A stretch of 64,000 bases of DNA from NCBI GenBank assembly GCA_905221615.1, contig CAJNDT010004879.1, forward strand, positions 372,001-436,000, read 5' to 3'. Shown here in pieces: positions 1 through 10,125 of the stretch; the stretch's first letter is position 1, and every line of letters starts with the position of its first letter. The notes under the pieces are model-generated. The model was not told the origin of the DNA, did not search any database, and saw only the letters and a list, made by a program, of their open reading frames with translations. The stretch comes from Symbiodinium sp. CCMP2592 (lineage: Eukaryota; Sar; Dinophyceae; Suessiales; Symbiodiniaceae). The position numbers and the translations under genes were made by a program.

Positions 1-600
1 AGGGCTATAGCAGAGAAGTAGCAGTCTTTGTCGTATTTTTTTGGAGTGACTGAGTTCGTGCCGCATGAGCTGTACAATACTTTAGCTGCAGGAGGAGGAG
101 GGGAGGAGCGGGAGCGGGAGCAGGAGCAGCAGGAGCAAAAGCACAAGTTCTTTGTCTGCAGAACATGTACAACTGATTCGGTGAGCAGAGTGTTGTTTTG
201 TCGATTGCGGGTGTAACTGTCAACTCGCAGGGAGGTTGCACAACACCCCCAGCACAGCCGGGGGGGGGCTAGTTCCACGTCTGGTATTTGCTTCTGTAGA
301 TGCGCGCATGCCAGCAATCGCTGTACCAGTTCATGTCAGGATTTGTAAAGGTAATTGCCAACGTGCCCTGAAGAGGATGAGGTGCTGATTCCTATTGATG
401 TTCGGCTGCCTGGTCGCCCTTTCGAGCACCTCGGACTCACAATGGCATTGCGGCTGCCAGCAGCCGCTTTCGCGTGTTTCCGAGATGGCTTGAGAGAGGT
501 ACGATATGCATGCGTTTCCTTTTACGCCGATGGTCCGGGCCTTGGAACGAATCCACACAATGGATCCGCAAACGAATGTGAAGAGCTTTCGATCTTGCAG
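1..600. other. Left edge, exon-like sequence and GA-rich tract
   Basis: Positions 90-135 are a GGA/GCA-rich purine tract and 250-270 has a G run. From 355 a frame stays open into the GTPase exon that starts at 601. The stretch encoding EEDEVLIPIDV at about 366-400 looks protein-like and may be a further upstream exon of the GTPase gene. The acceptor TTGCAG at 595-600 closes this region. No start codon for the GTPase could be fixed. Confidence 0.3.
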
Positions 601-2360
601 GTCTTAGTGATTGGCAATCACTCCTCCGGCAAGTCCACCTTCATCAACAAGCTGTTGGGGAAAGAGGCTGTTGTGCGCTTGCCTTCATCAGGCGTGCAAC
701 AGGAAGTTGCAGCGTCTTTCTCGAGGTCCAGGATACTGGCGTTGCACCCACAGACGACGGCTTCACCATCCTTGAGAGACGGACGGTCACCGAAACAGAG
801 GCTGCGCAAGCCTTTCGACGATTCTGGATGCTCTCTCTCGGAGCTCACATCGGCTTTGAGGACGGTCCGACGGTTCTTGGATGTCCGGAGAATCGACCAT
901 ATGCTGAGCCGTTGCCCAAGTGGTCCAGCAAACTAGGAGGTTGCTGACAGAGAACAAGAATCACCGCACAGACGTGTGCTGGAGGCTGCAGCGGTTTGGT
1001 CAGACCTTGGCCGGAGTGCTGCGAAGGCTTGCTCGAATTGTGTCTGCCATTCTGATGCTTGCTCTTTGTTTCGAGGAAGCGCCTGCTCCTGCCCCAAAGC
1101 TCACAATTCCCTTTCGGCTTGCAGATTGTGGACTCGTCCTTTCCTCGGGATCTTGCTATGTAAAGCTGGCGAGGCTCCCAGTTTTGCTGAGGCCTGGAAT
1201 GATCGATCTACCCGTCAACGAGAAGACCATGCCGCTCGCACAAACGAAGCGCTTCGCGGCTGCCGCCGAGCTGGGAGCCGAGGAGTGAATCCAAAGGCCG
1301 AGGCTACAACTTCGTCGAGGCGCCTCCGCCTCCGCCGCCTCCTGCGCCCGGGCTGCCCGCTTTGCGGCCTGAGCGGACATGCGAAGTGGCGTGTGGGGCA
1401 CGAGAGGTGGTGCGATGGTGGGCGAAGCGCGCCGATCTGGTCTTACTGCTCTTCGACCCAGACAAGCCAGGGCATGGAGCTCAACTCTACGAGCTCGGGA
1501 AAGATGATTATTGCAGCAGAAAAGCTGCAGCTTGGACTTGGCACCAAGGACCACCGGAGAAACCTTAGACGTGCTGACGAAGTCGCTGGCGGGTCTGCAG
1601 CTCCTTTGCAAGAAGCCACCTTTGCAATGCCATTCGGGACAAACCCCTCGTGAGCTGAGGAACCACAAGTTTCTCGTGATCCTGAACAAGGCAATGCTGG
1701 AATGGCCACACAAGTCGGAACGCTTTGTTTTGAAGCTGAGCAGGTTGACAAGCTGGACAACAGCGTCGACTTTGCTCGTGCTTATGGTGCCCTAGGATGG
1801 GCACTATCCAAGGTTATCAAGCGTAAGGCGGGAGGGATGCAAGAAAGCCTGAGTTCAGCAGGAGTGGGGGATTCTGCATCTCCAGGACATTCCGGCGATT
1901 TATACGATGTTCAATGAGGGAATGGAGTCACCAGGCTTGGTGCCCTTCCAGAACCTGGCTCCCCTTAGACTGGTTGCCTTTGAGAGGACGTGAAGGCCTT
2001 CCCTTGGAGCGCTTTGTGAAGAAGCGCGAGGAGGCGGCCGGCCCAAGTGCTGAAGCTGGCTGAAGCTTCTGAGTCTGGTGCTGATCGGTTCGCGAAGGTC
2101 ATTCTGGAGGTGCTCAGGGTTCGAGAGAGACACAACGATAATATCATCACTTCCCTGGAGGACAGAAGCGACGGTTGAAATTGCTTCGCGGTAGCCGCAC
2201 AGTAGTCACACTTCGACAGGCGAATAGTGAGGTGCCGCAGTGTCATGTCGGCATGCAGGAGACAATGCGCCAGATGCAGATGCTGGTTGGAGTGATTCAT
2301 CGGCTGCGCCACAAAGCCAGTGACCGCTACTGGAGGCTCAAGGCTCGGGCACTGTGCAAA
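601..2360 (+). CDS. Dynamin-superfamily large GTPase (5' and 3' ends unresolved)
   Basis: Exons that splice in frame: 601-666, 726-907, 985-1026, 1076-1135, 1192-1250, 1297-1319, 1407-1471, 1549-1599, 1660-1690, 1744-1827, 1886-1934, 1996-2160 and 2220 to about 2360. G1 is GNHSSGKST in the first exon. It is followed by TGVAPTDDGFT (switch I, G2), VDSPGMID (G3), FDPDKPG, and FLVILNK joined to VDKLDNSVDFARAYG (G4 region). After the GTPase core come helical segments (FAKVILEVLRVRERHNDNI; MRQMQMLVGVIHRLRHKASD). The G3 form and the PTDDGF block recall EHD/sarcalumenin-like dynamin relatives, which bind membranes and remodel them with GTP. Twelve introns are 46-87 nt; ten start GC, one GT, one GA. 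One extra base near 2037-2043 breaks the frame. Exons at 2977-5260 may or may not belong to it. Family assignment is strong; the exact subfamily is inference. Confidence 0.88.
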
Positions 2361-2976
2361 CCAAGCGGCGATGATGTCCGTGAGAGTGTTTCATGTTTCG
2401 TGTTTGCACATGTGACGGCGTCTCGGCAGTCCGATTGCGCGAGGGCCCGCCAGTCTTTCGGCGTGTCTGTCAGTCTGTCCTTTTTTGCTTTTCTCGATTT
2501 ACTTTGTAATTTTACTCCGTTAATGTAAAGGATATGTAAAGGTGTTGCCGTCCTCCGTCGCAGGTGTGGGCCATTTTCAGTGCGCTGATGCCTGCGATTG
2601 CCTCAGATTCACAGTGTCTCGCGGATTCAGTCAGACTGGTCATGAAAGCTGACTCAGGTCGTGGGCATTTACAAAATCATGCATGTGGTGCATGCCCAAG
2701 CTTAAAAGGGATGATAAAACGGGTCTGCATCTTCAAATCCAAACAGTTCACTCAGGGCTCTAGTTTCCAGTTTTCGTAGCCATAAACTGCGCTCCCTATC
2801 GCAAACGTCCTATCACCTGCCATTAATGGGTGCGACTGGAAGTTCTCAGGTCAGGAGTCGGCATAAGAATCCTGCACCGGAAACTGTGCAGTCTGAGAGC
2901 GACATGATTTTGTGAGTGCTGAGATTGTTGGAGGCGCAGACTCAGCAGCCAATAACACCTTACTCCCAGCGCTCGC
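2361..2976. other. Interval with no supported gene
   Basis: Open frames continue past 2360 to about 2525, but protein-like character fades after the KPSGDDVRES segment. 2480-2540 is T-rich. I see no motif, repeat or RNA gene here. It could be the 3' part of the GTPase gene or a long intron. Confidence 0.3.
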
Positions 2977-3093
2977 CTCATCACGCCCGAGGCAGCGGCC
3001 AGCATGCGAATGGCCGCTGAGATGGCCGCGGCAGATCTAGCAGCATCAAGAGCAGAAGAGCTTCCAAGTTTCTTGGCCCGCGCTTCCAACATA
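2977..3093 (+). CDS. Exon-like Ala/Glu-rich helical segment, unassigned
   Basis: A 39-codon frame starts LITPEAAASMRMAAEMAAAD and ends ELPSFLARASNI just before ATG TAG. The composition is that of an amphipathic alpha helix, unlike the surrounding translation. It lies downstream of the GTPase exons on the same strand and could be a C-terminal helical exon of that gene. I cannot fix its splice sites: a GC-type acceptor/donor pair is possible at both ends. No family is recognised. Confidence 0.35.
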
Positions 3094-3291
3094 ATGTAGG
3101 CAATCCTTCGCAATTCCCTGGGTTCTTGGATCGCATCGTTTTATCAAAATAAATATCTCGACGCCACACGAGGCCGGCGGCATTGGGGCGGAGGGCTAAG
3201 CTCTTGGCTGTGGTATCTTGTGTCTGCAATCCTCGTAGGATGGGCATTCTGCCTCTACAGACTGTGACTTGCACATGCCAGACCGCACGCC

Positions 3292-3440
3292 ATGATAATG
3301 GTGGACCAAGGGTTTCTGGGACGAGCAGAACCTGCTCCAACAGCTCCACCAGAGCCTGCAGGCAGCAACGCCCGGCCAGTGCCGGCGGCAGAGACATACT
3401 TTGAGATAGATTCGGTGGATGATTGTCTTATCGGTTCAGG
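3292..3440 (+). CDS. Exon-like Pro/Ala-rich segment, unassigned
   Basis: The frame reads GFLGRAEPAPTAPPEPAGS followed by an acidic end (ETYFEIDSVDD). This looks like a disordered linker in a real protein rather than random translation. No motif identifies it. It may be part of the same transcription unit as the pieces at 2977-3093 and 4023-4100. Confidence 0.25.
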
Positions 3441-3868
3441 CTTGACGGTTGTAAAATCAAGCGCGCAGGCACGGCGGAAGAGCAAGGTCCTCGGCCGTGC
3501 CGGCAAGCGGTGTCCTTCTCTTCTAGCATGTCTTGCGTGCATGTCCATGCTATGAATGCTCATGGTTTCGAGGTTCCACCCATTTGGCACATGGGTCTAT
3601 GTGACTGCTGTTGACTCAGTCGCTATCACTGCAATAGTGGCTGTCGCAGAAGTCGGCTGTGGCTCGCTGCACGCCGTCGCTTCAGGTGCTTGTTGTGTAC
3701 TTGCTTTTTCTTGCTGGCGTCCGCATCTCGTCGTGTCAACCGGACAGAGCTCTCGTCAGATTGCTGCGAAATCTCCAGGTGCTGAAGATGCTGTGGGACA
3801 GCTTCACTCAGTGCGGATCGCAGCGCTGTTCGCGTGTGCTGTGACTCTCGCGCTCGCTTTGGCTCTTG

Positions 3869-3872
<4 letters not shown>

Positions 3873-3899
<27 letters not shown>

Positions 3900-3908
3900 G
3901 CTCGCTCT
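3873..3908. repeat. (CT)n microsatellite
   Basis: About a dozen CT dinucleotides in a row, flanked by CGCT-type imperfect copies. Similar CT or GA tracts occur at 18801-18846 and 20760-20786. Confidence 0.9.
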
Positions 3909-4022
3909 CTGTGGGCATGCGGCTGGCCGTGTCGAGGGCCTCCTGCCCGGTTAGACATGTTACGCAATGTGTTGTAGGCATTTAGTCGTGAACATGCTGT
4001 CATCGCAGCCCGGAGCAGGTAT

Positions 4023-4100
4023 CAGAAAGAGCTCTATGTAACCCTGGAGGCGACGTTTGATGAGGCCAGAGGCTCAGTAATCACAAGCTTGAAGGTCATG
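4023..4100 (+). CDS. Exon-like helical segment, unassigned
   Basis: The frame reads QKELYVTLEATFDEARGSVI and on to SLKVM. It is charged, helical and clearly different from neighbouring frames. No family is recognised. Its strand and position suggest it belongs with the exon-like pieces between 2977 and 5260. Confidence 0.3.
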
Positions 4101-4628
4101 AATGCTCTATGCAATGTCATCATGAATCATGAGGAACTTGTAAAGGACGATTTTTGTGACCCGTGTTTGCTTTGCAGACCTCCTCAGACAAGGACTGGCC
4201 CACGCGGTCATAAACTGAGAGCCTCGACTCCTAGATCGGACACACCAAAGAATCACGTAGACTTGGACAGACAGGTGGCGAGAGCTCCCTCCTGTATGCC
4301 AGGAGACCCCCTAGGCCCAGCACGCAAGCAAGAGCTCCACTGCCAGTGCTTTCTTCGGCGCCCTCGCACGCGCAGCACGCACAGCCATCAGCGCCAGGCC
4401 GATGAGCACACAGTGGGTGCGCCAGCGCACGGAGGAAAGAGAAAGAGCTTAACATTGACGGATTCGTGTTCGCAGCTGTGATCGATCCCCGATGCCGTTG
4501 AATGTACGCATCGGGAGGACGTGCGCGTGCATATTGCACGGTGACAGTGAGACTTCGCGTCCGTTCTGCGTAACATTACAGCTCCAATCTGGGAGCACGT
4601 TTGCTTTTCGAACTCCACAATGTCGGGA

Positions 4629-4736
4629 TATGTCGGGATCAGCGTTCAGGTCTTCTATGACAAGTTCATACATGACGAGGGAGAGGACAACTTGCCTGCA
4701 CGCAGCTCCAGCTGTCGGGTTGAAGTGCTACTGTAG
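4629..4736 (+). CDS. Exon-like segment ending at a stop codon, unassigned
   Basis: A 36-codon frame reads YVGISVQVFYDKFIHDEGED, continues through RSSSCRVEVLL and ends at TAG. The mix of hydrophobic beta-like and acidic residues is protein-like. It could be a terminal exon, or an exon with an unrecognised donor before the stop. No domain is recognised. Confidence 0.35.
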   Translation, partial: YVGISVQVFYDKFIHDEGEDNLPARSSSCRVEVLL

Positions 4737-4786
4737 ATTGCCGAGATTGTAGACCTCTCCAGGACCTCCGCTCCAGATGGAACGTT

Positions 4787-5260
4787 GTGCGGCCCAAGGT
4801 GCAGTCTATCCTGCAGGCCAGCAGGATAGTCGGAAGAGAACTGCGTTCAGAAAAGAAGCGCCAGGCGAGAAGCTTCTACCCTCTTCTTCCCTTCGTAGCT
4901 GCCTGGGAGATGCAGAGGCGATTCCGAAGACACTTCCTCAAGAGGTCTGATCTCCATCGGTTGCAAACTGCGAGGATATCTGAAGCACTGCAGACGGACG
5001 TCTGGTACCTGCGCCAACTGGCCCGCCAGCCTCGGCCTGAGCAAAGTCGTCCTGTTCCGCCGCGCAGTGCCGCGCAGTGCTTTTCTCGAGGTTGCGGCAG
5101 CCTCCCAGCCCTTCGACTCCCACGCGTGGAAACTCACAGCAGGGGCGTGGCACTTGCACCGACTGGTCAGAGATCTGCCTTGCCATCGTTTGCACACCGA
5201 GGCCATTTCTATGAAAGCCGCAGATTTTCCTTCGCGAGCAGCGAGGTCTCTGGACTCTAG
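4787..5260 (+). CDS. Open frame of about 157 codons, basic, unassigned
   Basis: One frame stays open from 4787 to 5260. The N-terminal half is rich in Arg, Lys and Gln (VQSILQASRIVGRELRSEKK; WEMQRRFRRHFLKRSDLHRL) and would form long basic helices. It then reads TDVWYLRQLARQPRPEQ. From about 5067 another frame (AFLEVAAASQPFDSHAWKL) looks at least as protein-like, so a splice junction near 5090 is plausible. No catalytic motif is visible. It may be the 3' part of a gene starting upstream. Confidence 0.4.
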   Translation: MRPKVQSILQASRIVGRELRSEKKRQARSFYPLLPFVAAWEMQRRFRRHFLKRSDLHRLQTARISEALQTDVWYLRQLARQPRPEQSRPVPPRSAAQCFSRGCGSLPALRLPRVETHSRGVALAPTGQRSALPSFAHRGHFYESRRFSFASSEVSGL

Positions 5261-5329
5261 CCTGTTGGATATCGGCAGTAGGCCCCCGATGCAACTGTCA
5301 AGAAATTCATGCAGGAACTCTTAGCTCAG

Positions 5330-7210
5330 CCTCTCTAGAGCAGTCCAAATCACGCAAAGCTGCTGAGATTTGCCACTGCTGTGTACACATGTCGTCGTCA
5401 TTGGCGGAGACTCCGTTCCATTGCAACGAAAAGCTTGATCCCTTGTCGAGCTTCTTAGCTTCTAGCTGGTGGTTGCCATAAATCTCTGAGATGTTCCAAT
5501 TGCATTCATGATCCCTGACGCAATGGTCCGAGTAGTCGTTCCGCTAGTGCAAACAAAGTTAGTGCGCGCTGGGCACCATGGATTAAAAAGCCTTTATGTC
5601 GCCGAGTGCTTCCAAGAAGCATCGACGTGTCACATGACATCAAGTCATTCCAATCAATTGAGCTGCGAACAAGCCGTAGGTTCGCCTGGCGGTTCGGCCA
5701 TCGGACTTGGCATGTCAAAGGCAGCTTGTGCCTCGAACCAATTTTGTTTTTGTGGGTGGTGATATGATACGTTCTGCATGCAGGCAGCCAGACAGCATGC
5801 GGCCGCATGGGAGGCGCCTGCTTGAGCAGCATGTCGTTCACATGGGTGAAGGCAAAGTCTTGACACCCATGGCTCACATTCTGAAACATGTGACTCTGCG
5901 AGGGCAACGACCCATTCGGAGGACCCAGGCACAATGCGCCACCAGCCGTTTCCTTTATTCTTTGAGCGTGTTTGTGGCGGGGCACAGAGAAATGAAGAAC
6001 TGAGATAAAGGGAGAAACAAAGGCGACTGTTGTTGTGGTAGTGCCGGCATCTGTGCGGGGAGAGGGCTGGAAAGGCATCGCATCGCAGGGCTTGTGGTGG
6101 GGATCGCACACAGGTGACCCGGGAGAGGGTCTCACGTGTTGCGGTTGCCAGGTCGTTGGTGCAGCCTCTGACCAGGGCTGTCTAGGTATCGCGAGGTCCA
6201 TGAGGGCAGGGTGAAAGAAGGGGGGAGAAGAGAGAGGTCTGAATGGCAAAGAGCAACCTCCGATCATCCCGGCAAGCCAGCCTGCACTGTAAAGAAAGAT
6301 AGAGATGGAACATGAGATGAACCCGGCTTGAACTCGCGTGAGTTTGGTTGCAGAAGGTCGGCGAGCGGCCTGGGACACGTTGCACAGAGATCGAACTCAG
6401 TGTCGGTGTCGGGCTCGGGAGAAGTCGGCAGAGGACTCGGACTCTAGTGTCTAGTGATTCCAATGTGGATATACTCTGCTCCCTGAGGCAGAGAACCCTC
6501 TTGCTGCACTGGCGAGATGCCGTGCTCGGTGACGGGCCCTTCTGCTAGGCTGCCAGCGATGCTGTCGCGAGAAGGAGCTTGACCGCACATCCAGAATCTT
6601 CAGCCTGCCGTAGCCGTCCGAGCAACGTACATTCAAGAGTAACAAGCACCCTTCACCGTGTCACTTTGCCGCCGCTGTGGCAGTCAGGGCATTTCGTTGA
6701 AATTGAAAGTTGAAGGACCGAACAGCCCTTGTCTTCTATCTCAAGCGTAGAAACTCGCACATAAACTGCCCCGCCCTACTATATTACTTGTGACTTGTCT
6801 TGATTGAAATTGATATGTCAGAGGGCTTCAAGACGCATTTTGGTAAGGCCGGCGCGGATAGTTCCTGTAAGCCTACCTGGCCTACCTGATCTAAGAACAT
6901 TCCAAGAACTGTGCGCCAAAGTAGCCAACCCAAGCAGAACTGCCCGAGTTTCTTCATTCTATGCAAGCGTCCGTACAGCCATCTGTGTCCAACTGTCTTG
7001 CTGCAGCTGAGTCAGCATTCATGCAATCCGCATGCTGCCGCCACCGCCATACTGGACATGTTTCAATAGTACTGCAGAATTTGATCCGGCTCCGCTTAGA
7101 CAAGCTTCGCGGTTTTGCCCTTATGAATTACGTTACTCTTGGCTATTGGGTTTCCAACTTTTGGTTTTCAACCATAGTTGCACTGCATAACAGCGCACCA
7201 CCATTCCATG
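5330..7210. other. Long interval without a supported gene
   Basis: The longest open frame is on the minus strand (5506-6378), but it is Pro/Ser/His-rich, matches no family and has no splice context. AT-rich patches occur near 6720-6800. No array, tRNA or mobile-element signature is seen. Confidence 0.4.
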
Positions 7211-7214
7211 GAAC

Positions 7215-7403
7215 ATGAATGGATTGGTCGCAGAGCCAGCGCTTGCAAGTCAGGCTGTGGAGGGTCGGCATCAATTCTGGGATGCACCAATTACGGAGTA
7301 TGTCGTCTATCTCGATGAACTGGTTACTGGTCGGACGACATACCACATCAGCCACATCAGGTGTCGCCCAGGGGATGACGTACAATGCATGGACGGCCCG
7401 TGA
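7215..7403 (+). CDS. Exon-like segment, possibly fibronectin-III-like
   Basis: The frame contains FWDAPITEYVVYLDELVTGR followed by TTYHISHIRCRPGDD. The block PITEYVVYLD resembles the B-C strand region of fibronectin type III domains, where PITEYxV is common. The conserved strands that would complete the fold are not visible in the window. This is a single-motif guess. Confidence 0.25.
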   Translation: MNGLVAEPALASQAVEGRHQFWDAPITEYVVYLDELVTGRTTYHISHIRCRPGDDVQCMDGP

Positions 7404-7875
7404 CGTATCATGTGATACAAGGATGTTCGATGCCAGACACAAGGACCTGACCTGCAAAGTCCTGACTTTGCGGATGTTACACTCCAGTTCCTAACCCACG
7501 AAAACTCATTCGTATTGTCTTCGTCGGCTTGTTTTAATGTTGTCAGAACTGGATCAGCCTTCCGATCCTGGGGCTGGGAATGGGTCAAAGTCAAAGCAAA
7601 ATCGCACACATTTGCAGACTGAACGGGGGGGGAGATTCAGACTGCATCTGCAGTGTTTGGCGTGCTTCCTCAGCCTTGAGTTTCAGTTTAGCAGGTGCGG
7701 GCGAACCCGTCGTTTCGACTTTTGGCGGGGTGTCCGGAGCAGGTACGGGGAAGACGGCGAGCGATTCCTCGTAGAGCACATGCCCGCAGATCACAGCCCC
7801 TTTTCACGCAATCACGCTCCTCCGAAGAGTTGACGAGGGAGGCACCTCCACGATAGTTTCGAGGCTGCGGTTTCC

Positions 7876-8046
7876 ATGGAATTGGCATTGACCGACGAAC
7901 AGCGACTCGGCTCGGCGGTGGCTGCCGGCTCAGAGATGCAAAGGTTTCCAAGTGCCCAGGCTGCGGCACTCCTGCTGCAAAGTTTAAGTGATCCAGAAGT
8001 GAAGGACCGATGCTTTTGGGCTCCTTTGTGGCGTAGCTTATCGTAG
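7876..8046 (+). CDS. Exon-like Ala/Leu-rich segment ending at a stop, unassigned
   Basis: It starts at an ATG and reads MELALTDEQRLGSAVAAGSE, then AAALLLQSLSDPEVKDRC, with a TAG 57 codons later. It is protein-like (alternating helix-forming and charged residues), but no family is recognised. It could be one exon of a larger gene in 7.8-9.2 kb. Confidence 0.35.
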   Translation: MELALTDEQRLGSAVAAGSEMQRFPSAQAAALLLQSLSDPEVKDRCFWAPLWRSLS

Positions 8047-8888
8047 ATTGTGAAGATTGAAGGATTTCTTGGCATCAGATCTACTCGCTGCCATCCAGAC
8101 AGGACCGACACTGAACTAGCTGTAGTGTGGAGCTGCTCTAGCGACTCTAGCGCCGACGGTCACGAGCAGCTTGAGAGGAGAGAGATCTTCTTTTCCTCGC
8201 GAGCTTCGCCACGACACAGATCTTTGGAGACACCTCGCCGACTACTATCGCTGCCAGGAGGCGCCGACGACACGTAGACGCTGCAGCATGGGCCTTCTCG
8301 GTGACTGGTGAAGGATTTGGATCACAGACACCGCGAGGCATTCCGCTGGGGTTACTCCTTGCTTTTATCGATGTGACATTGCCATGGTTAGTACCACTGT
8401 CGTGTCGGAAGGCAAGATCCTTTCTTCAAGATGTGGGCGCTTCTGCCTTTGTTCAGGTCCGTGTTGCAGCGAATGTGAGGGTTGTGATGACATCATCTTG
8501 TGTTGCTGGACACGTGCCAAGAAGGCACTGTTAAAGCAGCGCGAGAGAGCATAACCTTCGAAATGAACGCCAAAGTCAACCCCGACCGTCTGCGACTTGC
8601 ATAAGCACGTACATGATCATCCGTCATACAACCCGGGCAGACGGAGCACACTTGCTGCCTTGGCGTCAAGAGGCACCCCGAGGTCACAAATAAAACCCCT
8701 TGCAGCACTGAGAAGGCCACGCAAGTACACCAGCACCCGTCAAAGACCAAGTGTAAAGCCCTCCTTAGCAGGAGAAATCCTTGCAGCCTACCGCGTTCAG
8801 CAGAAGCGTTGCCGCATTCCCCGTGCGGTTCCTGGGCCCTCTGTAGATTCTCGGTATCACGGCACGAGTTTCTCTCGGCCTTGGTGGG
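8047..8888. other. Interval without a supported gene
   Basis: Both strands carry only short frames without motif or helical character. No repeat stands out. Confidence 0.3.
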
Positions 8889-9152
8889 GTGATTGTGGTG
8901 CTTCGAACAGAACCCGAAGCCCAAACTTTTCAAGGGCGCGATCTATCTACCGCAGCACCAAGTCTCAGAAGAGGCATCGAGAGGTTGAATGTTGGTTTAG
9001 ATACGTTCCCCGCAGCGTTGGACAGCTTCTGGTACGATCTTGTAACGGACATGAGATCGCGGGGAGGATATACCTTCGCAGAGCACCCCCAGCCACGAGG
9101 AAATGCCAAGAATACAGACGACATCATGCAAGGCACAAACAACACACAGTAG
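8889..9152 (+). CDS. Open frame of 87 codons, unassigned
   Basis: The frame includes RRGIERLNVGLDTFPAALDS and FWYDLVTDMRSRGGYTFAE. It looks protein-like in its middle part and fades towards its end. No recognised domain. Confidence is low because there is no homology or splice support. Confidence 0.25.
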   Translation: MIVVLRTEPEAQTFQGRDLSTAAPSLRRGIERLNVGLDTFPAALDSFWYDLVTDMRSRGGYTFAEHPQPRGNAKNTDDIMQGTNNTQ

Positions 9153-9860
9153 TTCAGGTGCAGGCACTGATTGCTGTCTGTTTGCTTGTGTATGGAGAAG
9201 TACTCTTTCAAGTTGCTCTCTGCAGGTGTCTGTGAATGGTCCTTGTCCCTGAACTTTTCGTGAGTGAAGCGAGTACTACCCACGACTTTTTTCATGCATC
9301 CGGTCGGAATACTCTTTGTGATTCCCACCCGACAATTTCTTGTGGGGCAACCTTTTTGGTATGTTCTTCTGAACAAGTGACATCAAATCGGGTGCTCTTG
9401 CAGAGAACTACTTGGTCCCGGGGCTATCTCGTATCACCTGGGTGTTTTACGCATCTGCAAGGCGTCTACTTCGGGGAACGCATTATAAACGTTATATCAT
9501 CTTATCAAGCTCTGTATCTTCACCTTCATATTCTTCGGCGTCCGCAGCACGCTCTCGCATTTGTCAGTGTCAGTGGGCTTGTGCGCGCTCATCTTCGCAC
9601 GAGTGTGTGCTTGTGTATTGCAGCGTATGTATTAGACATCTGTATACATATGCACTGGTGCGGTCTGTGCCTGTCGGTTTTGGAAGCCCAAAGAGTCTTC
9701 TGCTCACATCTGCGTCGCGCAGGACTCGTGCAGGGTCACGCGGGACTCGCGTAGGACTATAACATAGCGACCTACTCACCACCCATTTTTCAGGGTTGCT
9801 TTTCATGCTTCCGTGGCGGGTTCAGGCATCCTCTCAGTCTTATACTAGTAGCATGCCACT
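9153..9860. other. Interval without a supported gene
   Basis: T-rich and moderately AT-rich sequence with Ser/Leu-type translations in all frames. GCGTCTAC at 9463 and GCGTCCGC at 9539 are single copies of the motif that becomes repeated from 9871. Confidence 0.3.
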
Positions 9861-9864
9861 TTCA

Positions 9865-10125
9865 AATCCCAGCGTCTACTTGGCAAACGCACTGCTTTCT
9901 TATCTTGGAATGCTTCCAAATGTAGTATATACCTCAGCGTCCGCAACAAATCCGGCACTTTGGCCTACCTGCTGCGTGCTTCTTGAAACCAGCGTCTACA
10001 TGGGGTTTAGGTAATTCTGATGTGTAAATTTCCCGCTGATGTGTATTCTCCCTAAACCAGCGTCTGTCGGCATTGATGTGTATTCTCACCAGCTGATGTG
10101 AGATAACCCCAGCGCCCAGTAAATG
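9865..10125. repeat. Degenerate tandem repeat with CCAGCGTCTAC motif, about 60-bp spacing
   Basis: AGCG(T/C)C-type motifs recur at 9871, 9935, 9991, 10059 and 10111, at spacings of 64, 56, 68 and 52 bp. Three copies are preceded by CC or ACC. GATGTGTATTCTC also occurs twice, near 10038 and 10075. The spacing is irregular, so this is an old, diverged array. Confidence 0.45.

Noticed and set aside
2335-2343. GGCTCAAGG, resembling the spliced-leader end
   Set aside because: Only eight or nine bases match and it is inside the GTPase coding frame.
5506-6378. 290-codon minus-strand open frame
   Set aside because: Longest unassigned frame, but Pro/Ser/His-rich with no motif, no spliced neighbours and unlike the short-exon genes of the window; likely chance.
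9865-10125. CRISPR-like array from regularly spaced motifs
   Set aside because: Spacing is irregular, repeats are only 8-11 bases and diverged, and the genome is eukaryotic.
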